64,000 nucleotides of DNA. Origin: Streptomyces sparsogenes (GTDB taxonomy: Bacteria > Actinomycetota > Actinomycetes > Streptomycetales > Streptomycetaceae). The stretch is from the NCBI RefSeq assembly GCF_001704635.1, contig NZ_MAXF01000191.1, forward strand, positions 62,001-126,000, written 5' to 3'. Position numbers and translations under genes: made by a program. The notes under the pieces are model-generated. The model saw nothing but the letters and a program-made list of their open reading frames with translations. It did no database searches and was not told the origin of the DNA. Below, piece after piece: positions 40,057 to 48,402 of this stretch (position 1 is the first letter of the stretch; each line of letters opens with the position of its first letter).

Positions 40057-41811
40057 TCAGCCGTCGCCGGCCAGCCGTACGGACGTCTCGAGGAGCTGCG
40101 CGTGGACGAACGCCTGGGGCAGATTGCCCCTCAGCTGACGCTGCCGGACGTCGTACTCCTCGGCGAACAGCCCCGGCGGGCCACAGGCGGCCCTGGTGCG
40201 TTCGAACCAGCGGAAGGCGCCGACGGTGTCCCCCTGGTAGCGGGCGGCGAGGGCCATCATGAAGCCGCACAGCAGAAAGGCTCCCTCGGCCTCCCCCAGG
40301 GGCCGGTCGCCGTGGTCGAAGCGGTAGAGATAGCCGTCCTCGGACAGCCGCTCCTCGACGAACCGGCGCGTGCGCAGGCCACTGGGGTCGTCCGGGGGGA
40401 GGCAGCCGCGGGCGAGAGGCAGCAGCAGCGCGGCGTCCGGACCCTCGTCGTCCTCGGCCCGCGACCAGTGGCCCCGCGGGCTCAGGCAGCGACGGCGGGT
40501 CTCGCGCAGGATCGTGTCGGCGAGGCCCTCCCAGTCGTGCCCGGCCCGGCCCCGCACCGCGCGGGCCGCGGCGCGCAGACCGGCCACCGCACAGAGCCGT
40601 GAGTGGGCCCACCAGCGGTTCTCCAGCTCCCACAGCCCCGCCTCCGGGCGCAGCCAGTTGCGCTCGACGGCGTCCACGGCCACATCGAGGGCGCGGCGCG
40701 CGTCCGCGTCGAGCCGGTCGAGCCGGGCGGCGGCCGCGTACAGCTGCAGGATCTCGCCGAAGGCGTCGAGCTGGAACTGCCGGCCGGCGCGGTTGCCCAC
40801 CCGGTCGGTGCCGCCCGGATAGCCCTGGAGGGGCAGAGAGCGCTCGTCCGCCACCGTGTCCCCGGTGACGGTGTAGGCGGGGCGCAGGCGGCACCCGTCC
40901 GCCAGGAGGTGTTCGGTCACGAAGCGGACGGCCGCGTCCAGGAGGGGATGGGCGCCGTGCGCCGCCACCGCGAGACCGGCGTAGCACTGGTCCCGGATCC
41001 ACGCGAACCGGTAGTCGTAGTTGCGTTCGCCCTCGGCCCGCTCCGGGAGCGAGGTGGTGGCGGCGGCCACCATGGCGCCGGAGCTGCTGGTCAGCCCGTG
41101 CAGGATGGTGTAGGCGTGGCGGGCGTCGCGCGGGGCGGCCAGCGCGGAGCAGTCCGGTACGACATCGGCCCAGTGGCGTTCGGTGGCCTTCCACAGCCGG
41201 TCCGGGTCCAGTTCGCCGGTCTCCGCCCGGGCGCCGATTTCCAGGACGAGGTCGCGCGTTTCGCCGGAGGTCACCGTGAGGCGCGCCTCCAGCAGGCCCG
41301 ACCGGCCGGGCGTGGCGTCGGCGGCGCCGGTGAGGCGCAGGTGCAGCCCGCCGCCGTGGGCCGACCAGGTGCCGCGCTCCTGGCGCAGTCCGGTCATCGG
41401 GTGGGCGCCGAAGCCGGGGCGGACGTCGAGCCGCAGCCGTACGCGGGCGTCACCGTGCACCGCCCGGATGCGGCGCAGCAGGAGCAGCCGGCCCCGGTCG
41501 GCGGGCACGGCGAGCGCCTCGCGGCACTCGATGACGCCGTCACCGGTGATCCAGCGGCCGACGTGGATGAGGGTGCCTTCCTCGTAGTAGCCGCCCCAGA
41601 CATTCCAGTCGTCCTCGGGGCCGAGGACGTACTCCCCCGGGCCGCCGATCAGGGAGGAGAACACCGCGTCGCTGTCCCAGCGGGGCGCGCACAGCCACAC
41701 CGTCTCGCCACGCGGTCCCACCAGGGCGCCGCGTTCCCCGTCTCCGAGGAAGGCGTACTCGCGGAGGGTCCACGGCGGGGACGCGTGCGCGGTGGGGGCT
41801 GGGTGGTTCAT
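40057..41811 (-). CDS. Glycoside hydrolase family 15 protein (glucoamylase/trehalase-like)
   Basis: 584 aa. An N-terminal beta domain (REYAFLGDGERGALVGPRGETVWLCAPRWDSDAVF) precedes the (alpha/alpha)6 barrel. Barrel signatures: YDYRFAWIRDQCYAG, WELENRWWAHSRLCAVAGL and the closing GLFAEEYDVRQRQLRGNLPQAFVHAQLLE, where the Glu pair would include the catalytic base. No signal peptide, so a cytoplasmic glucosidase acting on trehalose or maltooligosaccharide. ATGA-coupled to the HPP gene. No trehalose locus nearby. Confidence 0.88.
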   Translation of the reverse strand: MNHPAPTAHASPPWTLREYAFLGDGERGALVGPRGETVWLCAPRWDSDAVFSSLIGGPGEYVLGPEDDWNVWGGYYEEGTLIHVGRWITGDGVIECREALAVPADRGRLLLLRRIRAVHGDARVRLRLDVRPGFGAHPMTGLRQERGTWSAHGGGLHLRLTGAADATPGRSGLLEARLTVTSGETRDLVLEIGARAETGELDPDRLWKATERHWADVVPDCSALAAPRDARHAYTILHGLTSSSGAMVAAATTSLPERAEGERNYDYRFAWIRDQCYAGLAVAAHGAHPLLDAAVRFVTEHLLADGCRLRPAYTVTGDTVADERSLPLQGYPGGTDRVGNRAGRQFQLDAFGEILQLYAAAARLDRLDADARRALDVAVDAVERNWLRPEAGLWELENRWWAHSRLCAVAGLRAAARAVRGRAGHDWEGLADTILRETRRRCLSPRGHWSRAEDDEGPDAALLLPLARGCLPPDDPSGLRTRRFVEERLSEDGYLYRFDHGDRPLGEAEGAFLLCGFMMALAARYQGDTVGAFRWFERTRAACGPPGLFAEEYDVRQRQLRGNLPQAFVHAQLLETSVRLAGDG

Positions 41812-42359
41812 CCTCCTCCTTCCTCCGGGCCGGCGGCCGTGTCCGGCCGCCGGCCGACCCATGCGATCAGCGCGGCGCCCGCGATCAGCAGGGCGAGTCC
41901 GGTGAGCATGCCGTACAGGGGCGGTCCCGGGCGGGCGATGCCCGAGGTGATCAGCAGTGCTGTGGCGGCCGCGGGCGGGTGCTGGGCCTCGAGCAGCTCG
42001 AGCAGGAGCAGGGTCAGGCCCACGGCGAGCGCCTGAGCGCCGATCTGCGGCCAGGTGTCGTGCTTCTGCTCGACCACGGAGGGGTGCTGCCAGAGGCCGA
42101 AGACGGCCAGGCACGCCAGGCCGCAGGCGGTCGCCGCCGCGTGGCCCAGCGAGGAGTTGCGCAGCCGGGCCGCCTCGCTCTCCGGGTGGGCCAGCAGCAC
42201 GTACGCCGTGGGGCCGAGCGTGGTGGTCAGCATGATCCAGCCGGCGCCCTGGCCGATCGCGCCCATGGCGGCCAGCAGCGCCGCCGAGGTCAGGAAGAGG
42301 CGTCTTCCGGCCGCCCACCTCCGGGACACCGCCGGCACCGTGGCCGGGGGCCGTGTCAC
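41808..42359 (-). CDS. HPP-family integral membrane protein
   Basis: 183 aa with four to five hydrophobic segments. The family motif HPPAAATALL is present near residue 125, and GPTAYVLLAHPESEAARLRNSSLGH near the N-terminus is also typical. HPP proteins are four-helix membrane proteins; one plant/cyanobacterial branch carries nitrite. A transport role is possible here. The stop overlaps the start of the GH15 gene, a surprising partner. Confidence 0.85.
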   Translation of the reverse strand: MTRPPATVPAVSRRWAAGRRLFLTSAALLAAMGAIGQGAGWIMLTTTLGPTAYVLLAHPESEAARLRNSSLGHAAATACGLACLAVFGLWQHPSVVEQKHDTWPQIGAQALAVGLTLLLLELLEAQHPPAAATALLITSGIARPGPPLYGMLTGLALLIAGAALIAWVGRRPDTAAGPEEGGG

Positions 42360-42632
42360 CGGTCGGCCCTCCGGCTCCGCCGTGCCGCGGTGCCGGCGGC
42401 GAGTCCGGCCGGTACAGCCGCCGCGCGCTTGGGGGAGGTAACCGTGACCACACGGGGCGTGGCTGCCATCGGGCCCACCTCCTGCGACGTGACCTGCCGC
42501 GTCCGGTGGTGTGCGCTGCTCCCCGCGCCGCGCGGCAAGGAGGTCTTTTCGTCGTTCCGGCGCCCCGGGTACCCGGCTGGTGCTCGTCGAAGCCCCCAGG
42601 GCCTCGTACGGCGCGGGGGGGGCGGCGGAAGC
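42360..42632. other. Gap without supported gene
   Basis: Promoter-side region of the HPP gene and downstream region of the helical-protein gene. Short frames here have no ribosome site and no sensible composition. No terminator hairpin with a T tract is seen. Confidence 0.5.
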
Positions 42633-43190
42633 TCACTCAGCCGGCAGCCCACCTTCCCGGGCGCGGACCCGGCCGACGCTGGTCAGGATCTGTGGCGAGA
42701 GGGTTTTGATCAGGGTGTTGGTCCAGCGCATCTGCCGCAGTGCCCGAGGGTGACATGCGGAGGCCAGGGCGAGGAGGTCGCCGTCCCTGGCGGCCTGCGC
42801 GGCCTGCGCGAGCATCTCCCAGTGGAGGGAGTTCCGCGCGGCGCCGAGGTGGAGATCCCGCAGGTCGCGCAGGAGCAGCAGGCCGGGCTCTGGCTGGTGG
42901 CCGAGCGTCTCGGCCGCTTTCTCCTCGATCGCCGACAGCGGGCCCGGGGCCGGGGCCGGGATCCGGGCGGTGTCCCGCGGGGGGCCGGCGAGGCTCAGGC
43001 CGTGGTCGCGGCCGGTGTCGGCGAGGCGCCTGAGGTGTTCGCGGGACCACTGGGCGAGGTCGGTGGCGACGTGGTGGACCTCGTGGTCGGCGCGGTGGCG
43101 CTCGGCCGCGGTGGTGAGTTCCCCGGCCAGGTGGCTCTCGCCGTGGTGGAGGGCGCGGAGGACGAGCTGGATGCCGTTCATGCCGTTCAT
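42633..43190 (-). CDS. Hypothetical helical protein beside molybdoenzyme relic
   Basis: 185 aa, almost all helix, with His/Glu-rich helices (LHHGESHLAGEL, HRADHEVHHVATDLAQWSREHLRRL) and SLHWEMLAQAAQAARDG followed by LRQMRWTNTLIKTLSPQ. The spacing of His and Glu recalls a ferritin-like four-helix bundle, but no ExxH pair can be assigned with certainty. ATGA overlap with the upstream fragment gene. I do not recognise the family. Confidence 0.55.
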   Translation of the reverse strand: MNGMNGIQLVLRALHHGESHLAGELTTAAERHRADHEVHHVATDLAQWSREHLRRLADTGRDHGLSLAGPPRDTARIPAPAPGPLSAIEEKAAETLGHQPEPGLLLLRDLRDLHLGAARNSLHWEMLAQAAQAARDGDLLALASACHPRALRQMRWTNTLIKTLSPQILTSVGRVRAREGGLPAE

Positions 43191-43690
43191 CGGGCACCCT
43201 CCCCGCGCTCGCCCCCGGAGTGATGGTTCCGGGAGTGGTGGCCCGGGGCGTGTCGGTCCCGGGCACGGTGCTCCGGGAAGCGGTGGTCCGGGGAGCTGTG
43301 GTCCCGCGAGGCGTCGGCCCGCTGGGTGGCGAGCGCCGTGGGGCCCCCGGCGGTGGCCGGGGCGGCGTCGGCGCGGGCGGGGGCGGACGCGGTGGTGGTG
43401 GGCGCCGGTGCGCTGTGGCCGTCGCCGCGCTCCACCCGGCGGAGCGCGGCCGCGGCCGTCTTGAACAGCGGTTGTTTCGAGGCCGGGTCCGCCACCGCGA
43501 TGTCCATCGCGTCCCCGTCGGAGTGCAGGAGGGACGCGGTTTGCACCCACCGCCGCACCGCCTCCGGCTCGACCCCCTCCGCCAGGAAGGTGTCGACCCG
43601 GGTGGGCCATTCCCCGTGCCGGTCGTATGGGGTGCGGCCGCCCCAGGGCTGCGCTATCCGGTCCACCGAAGCGTCCATGTCTGCCTCCAA
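43187..43690 (-). pseudogene. N-terminal fragment of a molybdopterin oxidoreductase, with foreign tail
   Basis: 167 aa frame. The first 65 residues (DRIAQPWGGRTPY, WPTRVDTFLAEGVEPEAV and RRWVQTASLLHSDGDAMDIAV) match, as I recall, the extreme N-terminus of Streptomyces molybdopterin oxidoreductases of several hundred residues. Where those continue with the cofactor domain, this frame turns into an unrelated Ala/Thr/Pro then His/Arg-rich tail. It therefore looks like a relic left by deletion. A Mop regulator and molybdate transporter lie 175 bp away, fitting an ancestral molybdoenzyme locus. It could still be expressed as a small protein. Confidence 0.55.
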
Positions 43691-43864
43691 CGACCCCGGC
43701 GCCGCCCGGGGCGCGGGGCGTCACCGGTACCCGGTGGCGCCGGTCCCTAACGTCGCCGCATCCGACCCCCGAAACGCACCTGCCAGGCCGACAGCGAGAT
43801 GGTTTGGGCTCACGCAACGCAGCCGGGGGCCTCCCCCTCGCAACTGCGGACGTATGATCGGCGC

Positions 43865-44251
43865 ATGCACACCTACCGGATCGGGGACGCGGCCGCCCTG
43901 CTCGGTGTCAGCGTCGACACCGTCAGGCGTCTGGTCGACAGCGAGAAGCTGATCGCCGAGCGCGACGAGCTGGGACGCCGGATCATCCCGGGGCCGGCCC
44001 TCGCGGCGTACGCCCGGCAGACGCACCGGGCCGAGCGGGAGTCCACCGGCTCCTCGGCCCGCAACCGGTTCTCCGGGATCGTCACGGACGTGGTCCTCGG
44101 GGACGTGTCGGCGCAGGTCGAGATCCAGGCCGGGCCGTTCCGGGTGGTGGCGATGGTCAGCCGCGAGTCGGCCGATGAGCTGGCGCTGGAGCCCGGGGTT
44201 CCGGCGGTTGCCGTGATCAAGTCGACCAACGTGGTCGTCGAGAAGCCGTAG
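43865..44251 (+). CDS. Molybdate-responsive regulator: helix-turn-helix plus Mop/TOBE domain
   Basis: 128 aa. Residues 1-60 are an excisionase/MerR-like helix-turn-helix (YRIGDAAALLGVSVDTVRRLVDSEKLIAERDELGRRII). Residues 66-126 are one molybdopterin-binding Mop domain (NRFSGIVTDVVLGDVSAQVEIQAGPFRVVAMVS ... AVAVIKSTNVVV). The order DNA-binding domain then Mop domain is that of a compact ModE substitute common in actinobacteria. It stands 33 bp before modA in the same direction, so it probably senses molybdate and controls the mod operon. Confidence 0.88.
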   Translation: MHTYRIGDAAALLGVSVDTVRRLVDSEKLIAERDELGRRIIPGPALAAYARQTHRAERESTGSSARNRFSGIVTDVVLGDVSAQVEIQAGPFRVVAMVSRESADELALEPGVPAVAVIKSTNVVVEKP

Positions 44252-44284
44252 CCGAGTCCGTAGGACCTTGAGGGAGTGGATCTG

Positions 44285-45112
44285 ATGACCCGTTCAGCAC
44301 GCCGGACCCGCCGGATGCTCCGGATGACCGGCGCGGGTGCCGCCGTCCTGCTGGCCGTGAGCGCCTGCTCGTCGTCCGACTCGGACGACTCCTCGAAGGA
44401 CTCCTCCACCCGGGGCTCCGCCGCCTCGGACGAGCTGTCCGGCGAGGTGACGGTGTTCGCCGCCGCCTCGCTGAAGGAGAGCTTCACGACGCTCGGCGAG
44501 CGGTTCGAGAAGGAGCACCCGGACACGAAGGTCACGTTCAGCTTCGGCGGCAGCGACAGCCTCGCGGCGAGCATCACCGGCGGCGCCCCGGCCGATGTGT
44601 TCGCCGCCGCCAGCCCCAAGACCATGAAGATCGTGACGGACAAGGGCGACGCGGTCGGCACCCCGGCCACCTTCGTGCGCAACCAGCTGGAGATCGCCAC
44701 CCTGCCGGGCAACCCCGACAAGGTCTCCTCCCTGAAGGACCTCACCAGGTCCGGCCTGAAGGTCGTGCTGTGCGACCGGACGGTGCCGTGCGGTGCCGCC
44801 GCGCAGAAGGCGCTGGACGCCGGCGGCCTGAAGCTGACCCCCGTCTCCTACGAACAGGACGTGAAGTCGGCCCTCACCAAGGTGGTGCTGAAGGAGGCCG
44901 ACGCCGCGGTCGTCTACAAGACCGATGTGAGGGCGGCCGGGGACAAGGTGGAGGGCGTGGAGTTCCCCGAGTCGGCCAAGGCCATCAACGACTATCCGAT
45001 CGCCCTGCTCAAGAACGCGCGGAACGCCGAGGTCGCCAAGGCGTTCATCGCGCTGGTGCGGTCCGCCGAGGGCCAGAAGGTCCTGGGCGGGGCCGGGTTC
45101 CTCGAGCCGTGA
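44285..45112 (+). CDS. modA: Molybdate-binding lipoprotein ModA
   Basis: 275 aa. The start ATG follows GAGGGAG by eight bases; an in-frame GTG three codons upstream lies inside the ribosome site. Lipobox ends at Cys28 (LLAVSAC), followed by an Asp/Ser-rich linker. ModA pattern: TVFAAASLKESFTTLGERFEKEHPDTKVTFSFGGSDSLAASITGGAPADVFAAAS and the later DYPIALLKNARNAEVAKAFI. The Ser residues of the FGGS and AAAS loops are expected oxyanion ligands. GTGA overlap with modB. Confidence 0.93.
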   Translation: MTRSARRTRRMLRMTGAGAAVLLAVSACSSSDSDDSSKDSSTRGSAASDELSGEVTVFAAASLKESFTTLGERFEKEHPDTKVTFSFGGSDSLAASITGGAPADVFAAASPKTMKIVTDKGDAVGTPATFVRNQLEIATLPGNPDKVSSLKDLTRSGLKVVLCDRTVPCGAAAQKALDAGGLKLTPVSYEQDVKSALTKVVLKEADAAVVYKTDVRAAGDKVEGVEFPESAKAINDYPIALLKNARNAEVAKAFIALVRSAEGQKVLGGAGFLEP

Positions 45113-45957
45113 CCCCGCTCGACGAGACCGGCGCCGCGGCCGGCCCCCGCACGGGCGGCCGGCGGCGCCGCCGCGCCCGCGGGGGCGCCCCGCCGCCCCT
45201 TCTGCTGCCCGCGCTGATCGGCCTGGCGTTCCTGACCCTTCCGCTGCTCGCGCTGCTGGTCAGGGCCCCCTGGCGGAGCATGCCCGACCTGCTGACCAGC
45301 GCCGAGGTGTGGCAGGCGCTCCAGCTGTCCCTGGTCTGCGCCACGGCGGCGACCGCGGTGAGCCTGGTGATCGGGGTGCCGCTGGCCTGGCTGCTGGCGC
45401 GGGTGGAGTTCCCCGGGCGCGGCCTCGTGCGCGCCCTGGTGACGCTGCCGCTCGTGCTGCCCCCGGTGGTGGGCGGGGTGGCCCTGCTCATGGCGCTCGG
45501 CCGCAACGGCGTGGTGGGGCACTGGCTGGACGACTGGTTCGGGATCACCCTGCCGTTCACCACCGCCGGGGTCGTGGTCGCGGAGGCGTTCGTGGCGATG
45601 CCGTTCCTGGTCATCAGCGTGGAGGGCACGCTACGGGCCGCCGACCCCCGCTACGAGGAGGCGGCCACCACGCTCGGCGCCTCCCGCTTCACCGCGTTCC
45701 GCCGGGTCACCCTGCCGCTCATCGCCCCGGGCATCGCGGCGGGCGCCGTGCTGGCCTGGGCGCGGGCGCTCGGCGAGTTCGGCGCGACGATCACCTTCGC
45801 CGGCAACTTCCCCAGCCGTACGCAGACCATGCCGCTGGCCGTGTATCTCGCCCTCCAGAACGACCCGGAGGCGGCGATCGCGCTCAGCCTGGTCCTGCTG
45901 GCCATGTCGATCGCGGTCCTGGCGGGGCTGCGGGACCGCTGGATGGCCGCCTCGTGA
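45109..45957 (+). CDS. modB: Molybdate ABC transporter permease ModB
   Basis: 282 aa from a GTG overlapping the modA stop. An Arg-rich N-terminus is followed by six hydrophobic helices. The EAA loop YEEAATTLGASRFTAFRRVTLPLIAPGI is intact, and ALGEFGATITFAGNFPSRTQTMPLAVYLAL is a distinctive signature of molybdate/tungstate/sulfate permeases. Dimerises and docks ModC. GTGA overlap with modC. Confidence 0.93.
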   Translation: MTPLDETGAAAGPRTGGRRRRRARGGAPPPLLLPALIGLAFLTLPLLALLVRAPWRSMPDLLTSAEVWQALQLSLVCATAATAVSLVIGVPLAWLLARVEFPGRGLVRALVTLPLVLPPVVGGVALLMALGRNGVVGHWLDDWFGITLPFTTAGVVVAEAFVAMPFLVISVEGTLRAADPRYEEAATTLGASRFTAFRRVTLPLIAPGIAAGAVLAWARALGEFGATITFAGNFPSRTQTMPLAVYLALQNDPEAAIALSLVLLAMSIAVLAGLRDRWMAAS

Positions 45958-47048
45958 CCGACACCCACAAGTCCGCGCGGCAGGCCGCCGGCTCCCCCGG
46001 CCCGGCCGGCGAGGGGCTGGACGCCCGGCTGGTGGTCGAGCGCGGCGCCTTCCGCCTCGACGTGGCGCTGACGGCCGCGCCCGGGGACGTGGTCGCCCTC
46101 CTGGGCCCGAACGGCGCCGGCAAGACCACCGCCCTGCGCGCCCTCGCCGGACTCCTCCCGCTCGCCGACGGCCATCTGCGGCTGGACGGCGCCGAGCTGG
46201 ACCGTACGCCGCCCGAGTCCCGCCCGGTCGGCGTGGTCTTCCAGGACTATCTGCTCTTCCCCCACCTCACCGCGCTCGACAACGTGGCGTTCGGACCGCG
46301 CTGTCACGGCGCGTCCAAGGCGGAGGCGCGCGCCCAGGCCGCCGGCTGGCTGGACCGCATGGGCCTGGCCGGACACGCCTCCGTCAAGCCCCGCCGCCTC
46401 TCCGGCGGCCAGGCCCAGCGCGTCGCCCTCGCCCGCGCCCTGGCCACCCACCCCCGGCTGCTGCTCCTCGACGAGCCGCTCGCCGCCCTCGACGCCCGCA
46501 CCCGCCTCGATGTCCGCGCCCAGCTCCGGCGCCACCTGGCCGACTTCGAAGCGGTCGCCGTGCTGGTCACCCACGATCCGCTGGACGCCATGGTCCTGGC
46601 CGACCGCCTCGTCGTCGTCGAGGACGGCCGCATCGTCCAGGAAGGCGCGCCCTCCGACATCGCCCGCCACCCGCGCACCGACTACATCGCCCACCTGGTC
46701 GGCCTCAACCTCTACCGGGGGCAGGCCCTGGGACACACGGTCCATGTCGACGGCGGGGCCGGGATCACGACCGTCGAGGACCTCACCGGCCCGGTGTTCG
46801 TCGCGTTCCCGCCGAGCGCCGTGACCCTGCACCGGGACCGCCCGACCGGCTCCAGCGCCCGCAACCTCTGGCGCTGCGAGGTGGCCGGCCTGGAGACCCA
46901 CGGCGACCGGATCCGCGCCGACCTCACCGGCGAGCTGCCCCTGGCCGCCGATCTGACCACGGTCGCCGCCGCCGAACTCGGCCTCCACCCCGGAGCCACG
47001 GTCTGGGCCACGGTCAAGGCGGCCCAGACCCACGCGTACCCGGCCTGA
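45954..47048 (+). CDS. modC: Molybdate ABC transporter ATP-binding protein ModC
   Basis: 364 aa from a GTG overlapping the modB stop. Walker A GPNGAGKTT at 51-59, LSGGQAQRVALARAL at 149-163, Walker B LLLLDEPLAALD at 169-180, switch His in VTHDPLDAM. The C-terminal 75 residues form a Mop/TOBE-type regulatory domain ending VWATVKAAQTHAYP, which in related transporters binds oxyanion and inhibits uptake. Last gene of the operon. Confidence 0.92.
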   Translation: MTDTHKSARQAAGSPGPAGEGLDARLVVERGAFRLDVALTAAPGDVVALLGPNGAGKTTALRALAGLLPLADGHLRLDGAELDRTPPESRPVGVVFQDYLLFPHLTALDNVAFGPRCHGASKAEARAQAAGWLDRMGLAGHASVKPRRLSGGQAQRVALARALATHPRLLLLDEPLAALDARTRLDVRAQLRRHLADFEAVAVLVTHDPLDAMVLADRLVVVEDGRIVQEGAPSDIARHPRTDYIAHLVGLNLYRGQALGHTVHVDGGAGITTVEDLTGPVFVAFPPSAVTLHRDRPTGSSARNLWRCEVAGLETHGDRIRADLTGELPLAADLTTVAAAELGLHPGATVWATVKAAQTHAYPA

Positions 47049-47191
47049 CAGCTCTTTCCACTCCTCCCGGAACTCCCTCCGCCCTCCGTCCGACTACTGA
47101 ACCGGGCCGGCCGCGCAGCACCCGCGCACCCGCGCGGCGGCACGGCCCCGGACCCCGGGGACAGAGGCCGGGCGGACCCAGGAGGCCACCT

Positions 47192-47932
47192 TTGGAACGC
47201 AGACACTTCCTTCGCCGGACCACAGCCGCCGGCGCCGCGACCCTGGCGGCCGGCACGCTGACGGCCACGTCGCTGAACACCGGGAGCGCCACCGCCGCGC
47301 CACGGCGGTCCGGCCCCCTGCGCGTCGACATCGTGATGTTCGACGGCGTCGAGGAGTTGAACTGCGTCGCTCCGTACGAGGTGTTCTCGGCCTCGGCCAT
47401 GCACAGCCCGCAGGGGGTGCGGGTGCGGTTCGTCACCACCGGACGCCCCCGGCTGATCCGCGGGGCGTACGGGACGGGGTTCGAGGTGAAGCACCGCTGG
47501 GCTCCCGGCGATGCGGATGTGATCGTGGTGCCCGGTGGCGGATACACCCGCCGCGACGGGCCCGGCGTCTGGGCGGAGATCGACAGCGGCGTCCTGCCAC
47601 GGGCGCTCGCCGCCGCGCCCCGTGCCGGGCTGACGATCAGTTCGCTGTGCACCGGGTCGCTGCTGCTGGCCGCGGCCGGGCTGACCAAGGGCCGCCCCTG
47701 CACCACCCACCACGGCGCGAAGGCGGAACTCGAAGCGCGGGGCGGCGTCGTCAAAAACGCCCGCGTGGTCGACGACGGGGACCTCGTCACCGCCGGAGGC
47801 ATCACCTCGGGGCTGGAGCTGGGCCTGTGGCTGGTCGCCCGTGAGCTGGGGGCGGACGCCGCCACCGGTGTGGAGAACATGCTGGAGTACGAGGCGCGCG
47901 GGACGGTCTGGACCGCCTCCTCGACGTCGTAG
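47192..47932 (+). CDS. Secreted DJ-1/PfpI family protein
   Basis: 246 aa from a TTG placed six bases after GGAGG, clearly the start because the Tat motif RRHFLRR follows at once. A twin-arginine signal (residues 1-36) ends near ATAA. The mature domain has DIVMFDGVEELNCVAPYEVF, VIVVPGGGYTRR and the nucleophile elbow SSLCTGSLLLAAAG with Cys153, and HHGAKAEL with the paired His. This is the isonitrile-hydratase-like/ThiJ branch. Export of a DJ-1 protein is unusual. The gene is followed by a headless relative. Confidence 0.88.
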   Translation: MERRHFLRRTTAAGAATLAAGTLTATSLNTGSATAAPRRSGPLRVDIVMFDGVEELNCVAPYEVFSASAMHSPQGVRVRFVTTGRPRLIRGAYGTGFEVKHRWAPGDADVIVVPGGGYTRRDGPGVWAEIDSGVLPRALAAAPRAGLTISSLCTGSLLLAAAGLTKGRPCTTHHGAKAELEARGGVVKNARVVDDGDLVTAGGITSGLELGLWLVARELGADAATGVENMLEYEARGTVWTASSTS

Positions 47933-47944
47933 AGCGGACACGGA

Positions 47945-48317
47945 AACCTCGGTGTGTACGGGCTCGTTGATCCTGGGCGCCGCCGGGCTGCTGCGCGGCC
48001 TGCCCGCCACCACCTACTGGGCCTCCCGGCCCCATCTGGCGGACGCCGGCGCGCTCTGCGCCCCCGGGCGGTTCGTCGAGGCCGGGAAGATCATCACCGT
48101 GGCCGGGGTCTCCGCGGGCATCGACATGGGGCTGCACCTCGCCGCCCGGCTGTCGAACGAGCGGGTCGCCCAGGCGATGCAGCTCGCCGTGGAGTACGAC
48201 CCCGACCCGCCCTTCGACACCGGCAGCCCGGAGAAGACCGGCCCGGAGCTGCGGCGGCTGGCCCTGGAACTGCTCGCGGACGCCGCCCGAGAGGCCGAAG
48301 GCCCCCGGACGGAGTGA
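47945..48317 (+). pseudogene. 5'-truncated DJ-1/PfpI (ThiJ) gene
   Basis: The frame begins sensible homology right at the nucleophile elbow SVCTGSLILGAAGLLRG and continues to a normal C-terminus (TTYWASRPHL, VAGVSAGIDMGLHLAARL, VEYDPDPPFDTGSPEKTGPE). The first 100 or so residues of the domain, including the Asp/Glu pocket strand, are missing. The frame is open 5' into the upstream gene but reads nonsense there. The join lies about 12 bp after the stop of the intact DJ-1 gene, so deletion between two tandem ThiJ genes at their similar elbow sequences is plausible. Confidence 0.7.
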
Positions 48318-48402
48318 CGGGCCGGCCGGGGTGACGGGCCGGCCGGGGTCCGGGCGGTCGCGGGATGCCGCCGGGGGGACCCGGCGGCAGCGCGCCTCGG
48401 CG

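Noticed and set aside
42444..42632. Plus-strand frame starting at a GTG in the HPP upstream gap
   Set aside because: No conserved motif, and composition shifts to Gly/Ser runs. It more likely reflects promoter DNA.
43187..43690. Functional full-length molybdoenzyme
   Set aside because: Only the extreme N-terminus is recognisable. No cofactor-binding domain or cysteine cluster follows on either strand.
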